Shown one piece after another: positions 14,197-22,629 of a stretch of DNA of 22,766 nt (within the stretch, counting starts at the first letter, position 1; each line of letters starts with the position of its first letter). The translations under genes and the position numbers were made by a program. This DNA comes from Flavobacteriaceae bacterium UBA6231. GTDB lineage: Bacteria; Bacteroidota; Bacteroidia; Flavobacteriales; Flavobacteriaceae. Below the pieces are notes generated by a model, which worked only from the letters and a program-made list of their open reading frames with translations, ran no database searches and was not told the origin of the DNA. The stretch lies in NCBI GenBank assembly GCA_002441545.1, contig DJWL01000179.1:45662-68427 (forward strand). Reading direction: 5' to 3'.

Positions 14197-15732
14197 ATGA
14201 AAGACATTGAGAATATTGAGTTAGCATTTTTAAGCTTAGATGATTATCAAGAGCTAAAAAAAGCTATGATAGCATCTTACACAACCATGCCTGATGCTAT
14301 TTGGGATGAAAAGCATATAAGCACATTAATAGAAATTTTCCCTGAAGGACAAGTTGTTATAAAAATTAATAACAAAATTGCAGGTTGTGCGCTATCAATT
14401 ATAGTTGATTATGATAAATTTGAAGATAATCATACCTATAAAGACATAACAGGCAATTACACGTTTAATACGCACACTAACAATGGTGATGTTATTTATG
14501 GCATTGATGTATTTATAAAACCAGAATTTAGAGGATTAAGATTGGGTCGTCGTTTATACGATTATAGAAAAGATTTGTGTGAGCGATTAAATCTTAAAGG
14601 CTTAGCTTTTGGTGGTAGAATTCCAAATTATCATAAATACTCTGATAAGTTAACACCTAAAGAATATATTGAAAAAGTTAGACTTAAAGAAATTCATGAT
14701 CCGGTTTTAAACTTCCAGATTTCAAATGATTTTCATCCTGCCAGAATTTTAAAAAACTATTTAGAAGGTGATGCCTCTTCACAAGATTATGCCGTTTTGT
14801 TAGAATGGGATAATATCTATTATGAAAAGAAAAATATTAAGGCTACTACCATTAAAAAAATTGTACGTTTAGGATTGGTACAATGGCAAATGCGTCTTTA
14901 TAAAGATTTAGACGAATTAATGCAACAAGCAGAATTTTTTATTGATGCCGTTTCTGGATATCGTAGTGACTTTGCTCTTTTTCCAGAGTTTTTTAATGCC
15001 CCTTTAATGGCTGAAAACAACCATCTTTCAACACCAGAAGCCATTCGCGAACTTGCTAAACATACCCATGAAATTGTTCAGCGTTTTTCAAAATTAGCTA
15101 TTTCTTATAATATTAATATCATAACAGGAAGTATGCCTGAAATGGTTGGTGATTCACTTCATAATGTTGGTTATTTATGCAGACGCGATGGCAGTATGGA
15201 ACGTTATGAAAAACTTCATGTTACTCCAGATGAAGCTAAAGTATGGGGAATGGTTGGTGGTAACCAATTAAAAGCTTTTGATACCGATTGTGGTAAAATA
15301 GGAATTTTAATTTGTTATGATTCTGAGTTTCCAGAATTAAGCAGATTATTGGCAGATGAAGGCATGGATATTTTATTCATTCCCTTTTTAACAGATACTC
15401 AAAATGGCTTTTCACGTGTTAGACATTGTGCCCAAGCAAGAGCAATTGAAAATGAATGTTATGTAGCTATTGCTGGAAGTGTTGGCAATTTACCTAAAGT
15501 TCAAAATATGGATATCCAGTTTGCACAATCTATGGTATTTACACCTTGTGATTTTGCGTTTCCAACCAATGGTGTAAAAGCAGAAGCTACTCAAAATACA
15601 GAAATGATTTTAATTGCAGATGTGGATATAGATTTATTGAGAGAACTTAATCAATTTGGAAGTGTAAGAAATTTAAAAGACCGTCGAAAAGATATTTTTG
15701 ATTTAAGAAAATTAAATTCTAAAACAAACTAA
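14197..15732 (+). CDS. GNAT acetyltransferase-nitrilase (carbon-nitrogen hydrolase) fusion
   Basis: A 511-aa two-domain protein. The N-terminal part (about 8-200) is a GNAT-like acyltransferase with GIDVFIKPEFRGLRLGRRLYDY, whose R-G-L-R-L-G turn is the acyl-CoA phosphate loop. The C-terminal part (about 222-500) is a nitrilase-superfamily amidohydrolase with the Glu-Lys-Cys triad E264 (FPEFFN), K339 (YEKLHVTPDE) and C373 (LICYDSEFPE). The same arrangement and length occur in Bacillus YhcX, for which a nitrilase role in indole-3-acetic acid formation has been proposed. Substrates here are unknown. It starts 81 bp after trpA on the same strand and overlaps nothing. Confidence 0.9.
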   Translation: MKDIENIELAFLSLDDYQELKKAMIASYTTMPDAIWDEKHISTLIEIFPEGQVVIKINNKIAGCALSIIVDYDKFEDNHTYKDITGNYTFNTHTNNGDVIYGIDVFIKPEFRGLRLGRRLYDYRKDLCERLNLKGLAFGGRIPNYHKYSDKLTPKEYIEKVRLKEIHDPVLNFQISNDFHPARILKNYLEGDASSQDYAVLLEWDNIYYEKKNIKATTIKKIVRLGLVQWQMRLYKDLDELMQQAEFFIDAVSGYRSDFALFPEFFNAPLMAENNHLSTPEAIRELAKHTHEIVQRFSKLAISYNINIITGSMPEMVGDSLHNVGYLCRRDGSMERYEKLHVTPDEAKVWGMVGGNQLKAFDTDCGKIGILICYDSEFPELSRLLADEGMDILFIPFLTDTQNGFSRVRHCAQARAIENECYVAIAGSVGNLPKVQNMDIQFAQSMVFTPCDFAFPTNGVKAEATQNTEMILIADVDIDLLRELNQFGSVRNLKDRRKDIFDLRKLNSKTN

Positions 15733-15734
15733 TT

Positions 15735-15959
15735 ATGTCTGCTTTTAATAATTGGAAACTTATAATATTACTTTGCCTCACTTTAGGACTAGCACCGTAT
15801 GTTCCAGAACCTCATATAGTTGGAAAAATACGTTGGATTGCTGGTGGCGCCAATGGCATGAAACTCATGGATTGGTTTGACACTGTGCTTCATGGTTTTC
15901 CATTCATTCTATTAATACGATTCATTATTTTTAAATTAATAAATAAAAATGCCTCTTAA
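15735..15959 (+). CDS. Small membrane protein (74 aa)
   Basis: Two hydrophobic stretches (about residues 8-23 and 53-70) around a Gly-rich segment IRWIAGGANGMKLMDWFD. It begins 2 bp after the GNAT-nitrilase stop and overlaps the trmL start by 11 bp, so translational coupling in a three-gene unit is likely. I do not recognise a characterised family; this looks like a short conserved hypothetical inner-membrane protein. Confidence 0.8.
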   Translation: MSAFNNWKLIILLCLTLGLAPYVPEPHIVGKIRWIAGGANGMKLMDWFDTVLHGFPFILLIRFIIFKLINKNAS

Positions 15960-16407
15960 TATTGTTTTGATTGAACCTGAAATACCAAATAATACAGGAA
16001 ATATTGGAAGGTTAGCCTTAGCATCTGGTTCAAAATTACATTTGGTAAAACCTTTTGGTTTTGAAATTGATAATACTCGTTTAAAACGTGCTGGTTTAGA
16101 TTATTGGCAACATCTTGATATTGTTTATTATGATAATATTGAAGATTTTTTTGACAAAAATAAAGAAGCTAACATGGTGTTTTTATCAAGTCATGGTGCA
16201 AAAACACATTGGAAAATTCCTTTTGAAGACGACATGTTTTTAATCTTTGGTAAAGAATCTGTTGGATTACCTAAAACTATCCTAAACACCCATTCAGAAA
16301 GCTTGTTTAAGATTCCAATTTATAGCGATAAAGTTAGAAGCCTTAACCTAGCAAATGCCGTAGGAATTGTGATTTATGAAGGGTTGAAACAACTAAACAA
16401 ATTATAG
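15949..16407 (+). CDS. trmL: tRNA (cytidine/uridine(34)-2'-O)-methyltransferase
   Basis: SPOUT-superfamily methyltransferase that 2'-O-methylates the wobble base of certain tRNA-Leu. 152 aa, typical. Motifs: IPNNTGNIGRLA (12-23, motif 1), FGKESVGLP (100-108, motif 2) and SDKVRSLNLANAVGIVIYE (126-144, motif 3 with the deep trefoil knot). The start inside the upstream gene is forced because this frame begins at MPLNIVLIEPE, the normal N-terminus. Its stop abuts the stop of the convergent transporter gene with no spacer. Confidence 0.93.
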   Translation: MPLNIVLIEPEIPNNTGNIGRLALASGSKLHLVKPFGFEIDNTRLKRAGLDYWQHLDIVYYDNIEDFFDKNKEANMVFLSSHGAKTHWKIPFEDDMFLIFGKESVGLPKTILNTHSESLFKIPIYSDKVRSLNLANAVGIVIYEGLKQLNKL

Positions 16408-17043
16408 TTAGTGTGATTTACAACTACAATATTTGTCACTTTTAGCTTTTTCAAAACATTCTTTCCCTTCTTTAAAAGCGAAATATGAGAGCAATAAAGT
16501 TCCTAAGCTATCTAAATATGTAATATGAGTTAGTTCGTATAAACCACTACTCACTAACAAAATAACAGACATATAAATGCAAACCAACGTGCAATTAGCG
16601 TCGGCTAAAATTGGTTCTGAATTTAATTCACTACCAACCTTTCTCTTCCAGATTACCAAAACCCACATCACCAGTATAGAGATAACTGAGATTACAACTC
16701 CCCAAAATGTTGTAATAGGTTTGTGACCAATATACATATTGTAAAAACTTGTAATTACTAAACCAATAACAAGCAAATAAAATGCAAATCCTGTAATCCG
16801 TAAAGCTGATCTTTCAAAATCATCCCTTTTACTATCAGAATGCTTTTTTATTCTTATAATCATATGAGTTATTCCTAATCCAGAAATAACTTCAATGAAA
16901 CTGTCTGTTCCAAAACCAAATAAGGTTAAGCTTTCATCTTCAAATCCTAAATATGTAGCGATAATACCTTCAGCAACATTATAAATTACTGTAAAAATAG
17001 CCAGTGCAAAAGCAATTTTAAATAATTTATCTTCTTTGCTCAT
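16408..17043 (-). CDS. CDF-like cation transporter (short form)
   Basis: A 211-aa integral membrane protein with about five or six hydrophobic segments, resembling the membrane domain of cation diffusion facilitators. The transport-site acidic positions are partly recognisable: D47 in FGTDSFIEVISG and D148 in ILADANCTLVC. The usual HxxxD pairs are not exact and the cytoplasmic domain is missing. The C-terminus ends CSCKSH, a potential metal-binding tail (C206, C208, H211). Substrate cannot be inferred; heavy-metal or Zn/Mn export is plausible by family. Leftward, downstream of argS. Confidence 0.75.
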   Translation of the reverse strand: MSKEDKLFKIAFALAIFTVIYNVAEGIIATYLGFEDESLTLFGFGTDSFIEVISGLGITHMIIRIKKHSDSKRDDFERSALRITGFAFYLLVIGLVITSFYNMYIGHKPITTFWGVVISVISILVMWVLVIWKRKVGSELNSEPILADANCTLVCIYMSVILLVSSGLYELTHITYLDSLGTLLLSYFAFKEGKECFEKAKSDKYCSCKSH

Positions 17044-17060
17044 TTTGATTTTTTATATCG

Positions 17061-17098
17061 TTAAGGCTTTTTTTTATTAAACGACTAAAAAGCCTTAA
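17061..17098 (-). terminator. Stem-loop between argS and the CDF-like gene
   Basis: TTAAGGCTTTTT (17061-17072) pairs with AAAAAGCCTTAA (17087-17098), a 12-bp stem with a 14-base loop. On the minus strand it follows argS by 6 bp but is not followed by a clean U run, so termination may be partial. Confidence 0.55.
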
Positions 17099-17104
17099 AT
17101 AGTA

Positions 17105-18883
17105 TTACATTCTTTCTGGCACATTAATACCCAATAATTTAAAGGCATTTTTAATAGTTAATGCTACTTTTTTTGAAAGCTGAACTCTAAAAATTTTATC
17201 ATTTAAATCATCGGCTCCAAGTATGGAAACATTTTGATAAAAAGAATTAAACTCCTTCACCAAATCATAGGTATAATTTGCAATTAAAGCTGGACTATGT
17301 GTTTCTGCTGCATTTTGAATAACTTCAGGAAATAATTGTAACTGTTTTAAAAGTTCTTTTTCTTTCTCATTTAAAGTCATACCTGTCAATGGTTTTGAAT
17401 AATCAAAATCCGCTTTGCGAATAATTGACTGTATTCTGGCATAAGTATATTGAATAAAAGGTCCTGTGTTTCCTTGAAAGTCTATAGATTCTTTTGGGTC
17501 AAATAAAATACGTTTTTTGGGGTCTACTTTTAAAATAAAATACTTTAAAGCGCCTAAGCCTATAGTTTTATAAAGCTCTTGTTTCTCACTTTCAGAATAC
17601 CCATCTAGTTTACCTAATTCTTCTGAAATTTCTGCAGCAGTAGAAGCCATTTCATCAATTAAATCGTCAGCATCAACAACGGTTCCTTCTCTACTCTTCA
17701 TTTTCCCAGAAGGCAAATCTACCATGCCATAACTTAAATGATATAGGTTTTTAGCCCAATCAAATCCAAGTTTTTTCAAAATTAAAAACAAAACTTTAAA
17801 ATGATAATCTTGCTCGTTGCCAACTGTATAAACCATACCGCCAACATCAGGAAAATCTTTGATGCGTTGAATAGCAGTTCCAATATCTTGAGTCATGTAA
17901 ACTGCAGTTCCATCGGCACGTTGAACTATTTTTTTATCTAATCCATCCTCTGTTAAATCACACCAAACAGAACCATCTGCTTCTTTAACAAAAACACCAG
18001 ATTTTAATCCTTCAGCAACAAATTCTTTTCCTAATAAATAGGTGTTACTTTCATAATAAAGCGTATCAAAATCAACTCCAAGATTTTTATAGGTTATATC
18101 GAAACCATCATAAACCCAATGATTCATTTTTTCCCAAAGAGCAACAGTTTCTTCATCACCAGCTTCCCATTTTAAAAGCATATTTTGTGCTTCCAACAAA
18201 ATTGGAGCTTGCTTTTTTGCTTCCTCTTCTGTTTTTCCTGTAGTAATTAAGGCTTGAATCTCTTTTTTATATTCTTGGTCAAACTTCACATAATAACTAC
18301 CAACCAACTTATCGCCTTTTAAACCTGTACTTTCAGGTGTTTCGCCATTTCCAAAGCGTTTCCAAGCTAACATACTTTTACAAATATGTATCCCTCTATC
18401 GTTAATTATTTGGGTTTTATAAACCTTTTTCCCTGAAGCTTTTAAAATTTCGGCAACACTATACCCTAATAAGTTGTTTCTAATATGCCCAAGGTGTAAT
18501 GGTTTATTTGTGTTTGGTGAAGAATATTCAACCATAATAGCTTTGTCTTCTACCTTTGGAGACACAAAACCATAACAATCATTGGTACTTATTTCATTAA
18601 AAAATTGAACATAATAAGAATCTTCAATTTCAATATTTAAAAACCCTTTAACTACATTAAAGGCTTTAACTTCATCAACATTTTCAAATAAATAGTTTCC
18701 AATGTCGTTTCCTATTTGAACAGGATTTCCTTTAATAAAACGCAACATAGGAAAAATAACAAGTGTAATATCTCCAGCAAATTCCTTTCTTGTCGCTTGA
18801 AACTCTACTATATCTAAAGAAATACTAAAAGTAGATTGTACAGCTTGTTTAACCTGTATTGATAAAGTTTCTTGAAGGCTCAT
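17105..18883 (-). CDS. argS: Arginyl-tRNA synthetase
   Basis: Class I aminoacyl-tRNA synthetase charging tRNA-Arg. 592 aa, normal length. N-terminal additional domain (about 1-110) contains FAGDITLVIFPMLRF; the HIGH-type motif is HLGH at 130-133 within SSPNTNKPLHLGHIRNN; the KMSKS-type motif is KMKSR at 394-398 in LPSGKMKSREGT; the C-terminal anticodon-binding DALR domain includes GPFIQYTYARIQSI and ends ALTIKNAFKLLGINVPERM. Essential housekeeping gene; sole argS seen here. A perfect -7 box lies about 23 bp upstream. Confidence 0.96.
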   Translation of the reverse strand: MSLQETLSIQVKQAVQSTFSISLDIVEFQATRKEFAGDITLVIFPMLRFIKGNPVQIGNDIGNYLFENVDEVKAFNVVKGFLNIEIEDSYYVQFFNEISTNDCYGFVSPKVEDKAIMVEYSSPNTNKPLHLGHIRNNLLGYSVAEILKASGKKVYKTQIINDRGIHICKSMLAWKRFGNGETPESTGLKGDKLVGSYYVKFDQEYKKEIQALITTGKTEEEAKKQAPILLEAQNMLLKWEAGDEETVALWEKMNHWVYDGFDITYKNLGVDFDTLYYESNTYLLGKEFVAEGLKSGVFVKEADGSVWCDLTEDGLDKKIVQRADGTAVYMTQDIGTAIQRIKDFPDVGGMVYTVGNEQDYHFKVLFLILKKLGFDWAKNLYHLSYGMVDLPSGKMKSREGTVVDADDLIDEMASTAAEISEELGKLDGYSESEKQELYKTIGLGALKYFILKVDPKKRILFDPKESIDFQGNTGPFIQYTYARIQSIIRKADFDYSKPLTGMTLNEKEKELLKQLQLFPEVIQNAAETHSPALIANYTYDLVKEFNSFYQNVSILGADDLNDKIFRVQLSKKVALTIKNAFKLLGINVPERM

Positions 18884-18905
18884 TAATTATATCTTTTTAA
18901 GGGAG

Positions 18906-18913
18906 CAAAGATA
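18906..18913 (-). promoter_or_regulatory. argS -7 promoter box
   Basis: The minus strand reads TATCTTTG, an exact TAnnTTTG, giving a short 5' UTR of roughly 15 bases before the argS ATG at 18883. The upstream TTG is not obvious. Confidence 0.55.
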
Positions 18914-18996
18914 ACAAGTTTTTTATGTTTTTTGAATTTAAACATAAAAGCTTGATATTATGAAATTGTGGAATTTAGCTTTTTACAACAAAAATA

Positions 18997-19203
18997 TTAC
19001 TTAGCTTTTTTACCTCCTATAAAACCTAAAGCAACGGCCACTAAACCTAGGGCTATTGTTATGTATGAATTTGTGTTATCTTGAGTTTCAATACTAAGGT
19101 CACCTAAACTAAAAGATGTTTCTGGTGCAATTAATGTATAAATTCCATAACCCAATAGAACTACTCCTACTACTAATAGTATCACTGTTACCGTTTTATT
19201 CAT
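18997..19203 (-). CDS. Small two-helix membrane protein (68 aa)
   Basis: Two membrane helices (about 5-26 and 49-64) flank a short polar loop rich in Ser/Thr (ETSFSLGDLSIETQDNTNS); the C-terminus is GGKKAK. The layout resembles the DUF3185-type short membrane proteins, but I would not assign it. Transcribed toward argS with a 113-bp gap and probably independent of it. Confidence 0.7.
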   Translation of the reverse strand: MNKTVTVILLVVGVVLLGYGIYTLIAPETSFSLGDLSIETQDNTNSYITIALGLVAVALGFIGGKKAK

Positions 19204-19350
19204 ATTATAAATTTTATATTTTTTTTAAGGTATTAAATATTAATAGAAATATAAAATAATTTTAATAAGAATATTTATAAAAATCTTATAAAACAAAGAA
19301 AAAAAAATGCTTGCATTCAACAAAAAAAGTGTCGTTTTTCTATGATTTTT

Positions 19351-19378
19351 ACCGTTCATCTATTCGTCGATATTTTTG
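19351..19378 (+). promoter_or_regulatory. Histidine-kinase promoter with a LytTR-like site
   Basis: TATTTTTG (19371-19378) is an exact -7 box. ACCGTTCAT (19351-19359) fits the published degenerate consensus for LytTR-domain regulators, and lies where the -33 element should be, which is otherwise missing. An activator-dependent promoter is a reasonable inference. Confidence 0.4.
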
Positions 19379-19397
19379 TAAATATCCATATTCATTT

Positions 19398-19435
19398 AAT
19401 CTAATTTATTGGTAGTAAAACGCAAAAATTAGATT
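19398..19435 (+). promoter_or_regulatory. Hairpin in the long leader of the histidine kinase
   Basis: AATCTAATTT (19398-19407) is perfectly complementary to AAATTAGATT (19426-19435), with an 18-base loop, and is followed by TTTC. It would lie near the start of a leader of about 220 nt. The rest of 19204-19603 is AT-rich and holds nothing else I recognise. Confidence 0.4.
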
Positions 19436-19603
19436 TTTCAAAGGCTTTTCGCAACTTTTGTTATTGTATTGCTATTGTTCTCTTTTTAAACGGAAGACTA
19501 ACAAAAACTAACTAAAAGATACAACTTATATAAAATAGTCTTAATTCCCTCAACAAGAAACATTATATGATTATAATATTGATGGTTGTATGTTAAACAT
19601 TGT

Positions 19604-21658
19604 ATGAGGAAAATTATTACTCTATCATTCTTTTTACTAGTGTTCTCTGGTTTTGCCCAAACCAAAGAGATAGATAGTCTTTTTATACAATTAGCTTACG
19701 AAGAATCAGACACATTAAAGGTTGAGACCTCTTTAAAACTTATTCAAAAACTATATGATATTGAAGCCTATGATAGAGCTTTAAAATATATTTTTGAAAG
19801 TGAAAAACTGTCAAGCAGCATGAATTACACTCATGGTATTGCTGAAACCACTTATTATAAATCTTTAATTTACACCACTAAAAACGATTATATAAATGCT
19901 GTTACTGGTTATGCAAAATCTAAAGCATTATATACAGATTTAAAGGATACATTAGGCGTTGCAAAAGTTAACAATAGTATTGGTTTAATAGAAATTAAAC
20001 GTGGAAATTACGCCAAAGGCTTGCAGTACTCATTATCGGCAATTAAAGAGCTCGAGAAACGCAATTTAAAACCAGAGCTTTGTTCTGCCTATAACAATTT
20101 AGCTAAAGCCTATTACAGTATTAATGCTCAAGATAAAGCATTAGAATTCTATTTGAAAGCATTACAACTTCAAACCGAACTCAATAAAAAGCCTGAAATT
20201 ATTGAATCAAATAACCGATTGGCCGAATTATATTCTGCAAAAAAAGAATATAGAAAATCCATAGAATATTATGAAACCGTTATTAAAATGGTTGGTAATA
20301 CTAATGATTCAATTAAAGGAAATGTATTACCAAAACTTGGTGGTGAATATTTGAAGTTTAACGATTATGAAACGGCTACTAAATATTTACTTGAAGGTTT
20401 AAATTTAAACAGAAAATCAAAAAACAAGTTAGGTTTAGTGATATCATTAAATAATCTTGGTGAACTAAACTATAATCTAAAAAAATTAGTGCTTGCTGAA
20501 AACCAACTTTATGAGGCTGGCACACTTGCTAAATCCATCAATAATAAAACAGAATTATTAAAGTATTACAAGCTTATGAAAGCTATAGATTCTACCAAAA
20601 GAAAATTTGATAGAGCTTTCATCTGGCAAAGAGAATATTATAATTTAAAGAATAGTCTTGATAATAATAATGTTTTTAAAGACTCTTTATCAAACAGTTC
20701 TTTAGAACTTAATCCAGACTTTGATAATATTATTGAAAAAGCAAACGACACAACTTTATTACAAAAAGAAACTAAAATTGAAGATGATGAAAAACTAAAT
20801 CGTTTTCAATTAATATTTTATGCCCTTTTAGGAGCCTTAGCCATTGTTTCTACTTTCTTGATTTTGATTTATTTAAAACGAAATAACAGTATAAAATATA
20901 CCCAAGATTTAGAAGAAAAAAACATTAAAATAGAGTTGCAAAATAAAGCGTTTCAAGAACAAACCAAGCATCTTGAAAATGTAAATAATGTAAAAGACAA
21001 GTTGTTCTCAATCATTTCACACGATTTAAAAGATTCACTTTCTTCTATCAATGGTTTTATTGATTTATTAAAAGACGGCTCTTTATCAAGAGATGAATTT
21101 GACAATTTAATTCCAGAATTAAGTGAAAACGCCAACAATGCCTCTTTATTACTTTTTAATTTGCTTAACTGGTCAAAGTCCCAAATGCATTCACTTGAGC
21201 CAAAACCAACTTTGTTTGATGTACAAGAAGTTTTTGAAGACAAAGTTAAATTAATAGAACAACGGTTAGATAGTAAAGGTATTGATTTAATTGATCATTC
21301 ACAACGTGATTTTGTCTATGCCGATAGAAGTATGTTTGAAATTGTAATTCAAAACTTGCTTGCAAATGCTGTAAAATTCTGTAAAAATGGAGATTCAATT
21401 ACCATTTCAAATCACATTAGTAATGGTAGTTGCATTATTAGTATTGCCGATACAGGTATAGGAATTTCAAAAGAGAACATTGAAAAACTCTTTAAAAATA
21501 ATTCTTTTACCACCATTGGAACCAAGAATGAAAAAGGTACTGGTTTAGGGCTTTCAATTTGTAAAGAACTGGTTGAATTAAATAATGGTAAAATTTGGGT
21601 TGAAAGTAACCTAAATGTTGGAAGCACTTTTTACGTTCAACTTCCAAAATCTAAATAA
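19604..21658 (+). CDS. TPR-containing membrane sensor histidine kinase
   Basis: I chose the ATG at 19604 (MRKIITLSFFLLVFSGFAQ, a Sec signal) rather than a TTG 18 bp upstream. The 684-aa protein has a periplasmic array of TPR repeats (about 30-345, for example SAYNNLAKAYYSINAQDKALEF style units), a membrane segment at about 402-424, a coiled coil, then a histidine kinase. The phosphoacceptor is H473 in IISHDLKDSLSSINGF; the ATPase has N588 (LLANAVKF), D617 (IADTGIGIS), GTGLGL (645-650) and NVGSTFYVQLP. No receiver domain or adjacent response regulator is present, so its partner is elsewhere. The signal sensed is unknown. Confidence 0.92.
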   Translation: MRKIITLSFFLLVFSGFAQTKEIDSLFIQLAYEESDTLKVETSLKLIQKLYDIEAYDRALKYIFESEKLSSSMNYTHGIAETTYYKSLIYTTKNDYINAVTGYAKSKALYTDLKDTLGVAKVNNSIGLIEIKRGNYAKGLQYSLSAIKELEKRNLKPELCSAYNNLAKAYYSINAQDKALEFYLKALQLQTELNKKPEIIESNNRLAELYSAKKEYRKSIEYYETVIKMVGNTNDSIKGNVLPKLGGEYLKFNDYETATKYLLEGLNLNRKSKNKLGLVISLNNLGELNYNLKKLVLAENQLYEAGTLAKSINNKTELLKYYKLMKAIDSTKRKFDRAFIWQREYYNLKNSLDNNNVFKDSLSNSSLELNPDFDNIIEKANDTTLLQKETKIEDDEKLNRFQLIFYALLGALAIVSTFLILIYLKRNNSIKYTQDLEEKNIKIELQNKAFQEQTKHLENVNNVKDKLFSIISHDLKDSLSSINGFIDLLKDGSLSRDEFDNLIPELSENANNASLLLFNLLNWSKSQMHSLEPKPTLFDVQEVFEDKVKLIEQRLDSKGIDLIDHSQRDFVYADRSMFEIVIQNLLANAVKFCKNGDSITISNHISNGSCIISIADTGIGISKENIEKLFKNNSFTTIGTKNEKGTGLGLSICKELVELNNGKIWVESNLNVGSTFYVQLPKSK

Positions 21659-21665
21659 TTAATAC

Positions 21666-22604
21666 TTAGGCTTTAGGTAAAAACACTTCAGCCATCATAC
21701 ATCTTGCACTTCCGCCTCCACAAGCTTCAATAGTATCTAAAGAACTGGAAACAATAGCTTTATTATGTTTTTTCAGGGTTTCTAATTGCGTATTGGTAAG
21801 TGAGTTATACGCAGATTGGCTCATCACCAAATACAATTCATCGTTTGCGCCTTTTACTTGTAACATATTACCTGCAAAACAATTTACTTGCGCTTCTGTA
21901 ATATCAACAATTTCTTTACCATGTTCTTTTAAATGCTGAATCACATTTTTTCGTTCTTTTTTGTCATCAATACTTGAGAGACAAATCACAGCAAAAGTTT
22001 CTCCCAAACACATCATTACATTGGTATGATAAATAGGCACTCGTTTTCCGTTTACGGTTTGATTTGCTGTAAACCAAACGGGCATATAATCAAAATCTTC
22101 ACAAAACTCAATAAACAAATCTTCGTCGGCTCTTGGAGACAATGCACAATATGCCTTTTTATTTACTCGATCAAGCAACAAACTTCCTGTACCTTCAAGA
22201 AAAACAGCTTCCTCTTCAGCACTTGTATAATCAACAATATTGTTTATTATAAACCCATTAGCTTCAAGGATTTCTAAAATATCTTCCCGTCGTTCCAAAC
22301 GTCTGTTTTCTGCAAACATTGGGTACAAACCAACCGTACCATTTTGATGAAATGATATCCAGTTGTTTGGAAAAATAGAATCTGGTGTATCAGTATCCTT
22401 GATATCATTCACTACAATAACATGCACTCCTACTTTTTGAAGCTTTTCTACAAAGCCATCAAACTCTTTCTGTGCTTTAGCATTAACCGTTTCAGGCAAT
22501 AAATTATCTAAAACCTTTTGGTAATAATTGTTTACAGCAGTTTGTTCGTTCATCCTAAAATTTACAGGACGAATCATTAAAATAGTATTTGTGGTTTGTT
22601 GCAT
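21666..22604 (-). CDS. ctlX: CtlX-like guanidino-group hydrolase (arginine deiminase superfamily)
   Basis: A 312-aa member of the amidinotransferase/dimethylarginine dimethylaminohydrolase fold. Motifs: MIRPVNFRMNEQTAVNNYYQ at the start, PDSIFPNNWISFH (74-86), FLEGTGSLLLDR (135-146), the catalytic His H193 in YHTNVMM and the catalytic Cys C302 in GGGSARCMMAEVF. This set matches the citrulline utilization hydrolase CtlX; annotation as amidinotransferase is common. The exact substrate (citrulline, arginine or a methylated form) cannot be read from sequence. Convergent with the kinase gene, 7 bp apart. Confidence 0.8.
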   Translation of the reverse strand: MQQTTNTILMIRPVNFRMNEQTAVNNYYQKVLDNLLPETVNAKAQKEFDGFVEKLQKVGVHVIVVNDIKDTDTPDSIFPNNWISFHQNGTVGLYPMFAENRRLERREDILEILEANGFIINNIVDYTSAEEEAVFLEGTGSLLLDRVNKKAYCALSPRADEDLFIEFCEDFDYMPVWFTANQTVNGKRVPIYHTNVMMCLGETFAVICLSSIDDKKERKNVIQHLKEHGKEIVDITEAQVNCFAGNMLQVKGANDELYLVMSQSAYNSLTNTQLETLKKHNKAIVSSSLDTIEACGGGSARCMMAEVFLPKA

Positions 22605-22621
22605 AATGATAATATAAAGTA

Positions 22622-22629
22622 CAAAAGTA
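22622..22629 (-). promoter_or_regulatory. ctlX -7 promoter box
   Basis: The minus strand reads TACTTTTG, an exact TAnnTTTG, about 18 bp before the start codon. No clear TTG upstream. Beyond it, 22630-22766 is AT-rich and holds no recognisable gene. Confidence 0.5.

Noticed and set aside
20953..21243. Minus-strand ORF of 96 codons
   Set aside because: Antisense shadow of the histidine kinase domain; the plus frame has all catalytic motifs.
21412..21627. Minus-strand ORF of 71 codons
   Set aside because: Antisense shadow of the kinase ATPase domain.
22026..22277. Plus-strand ORF of 83 codons
   Set aside because: Antisense to conserved ctlX motifs; no family resemblance.
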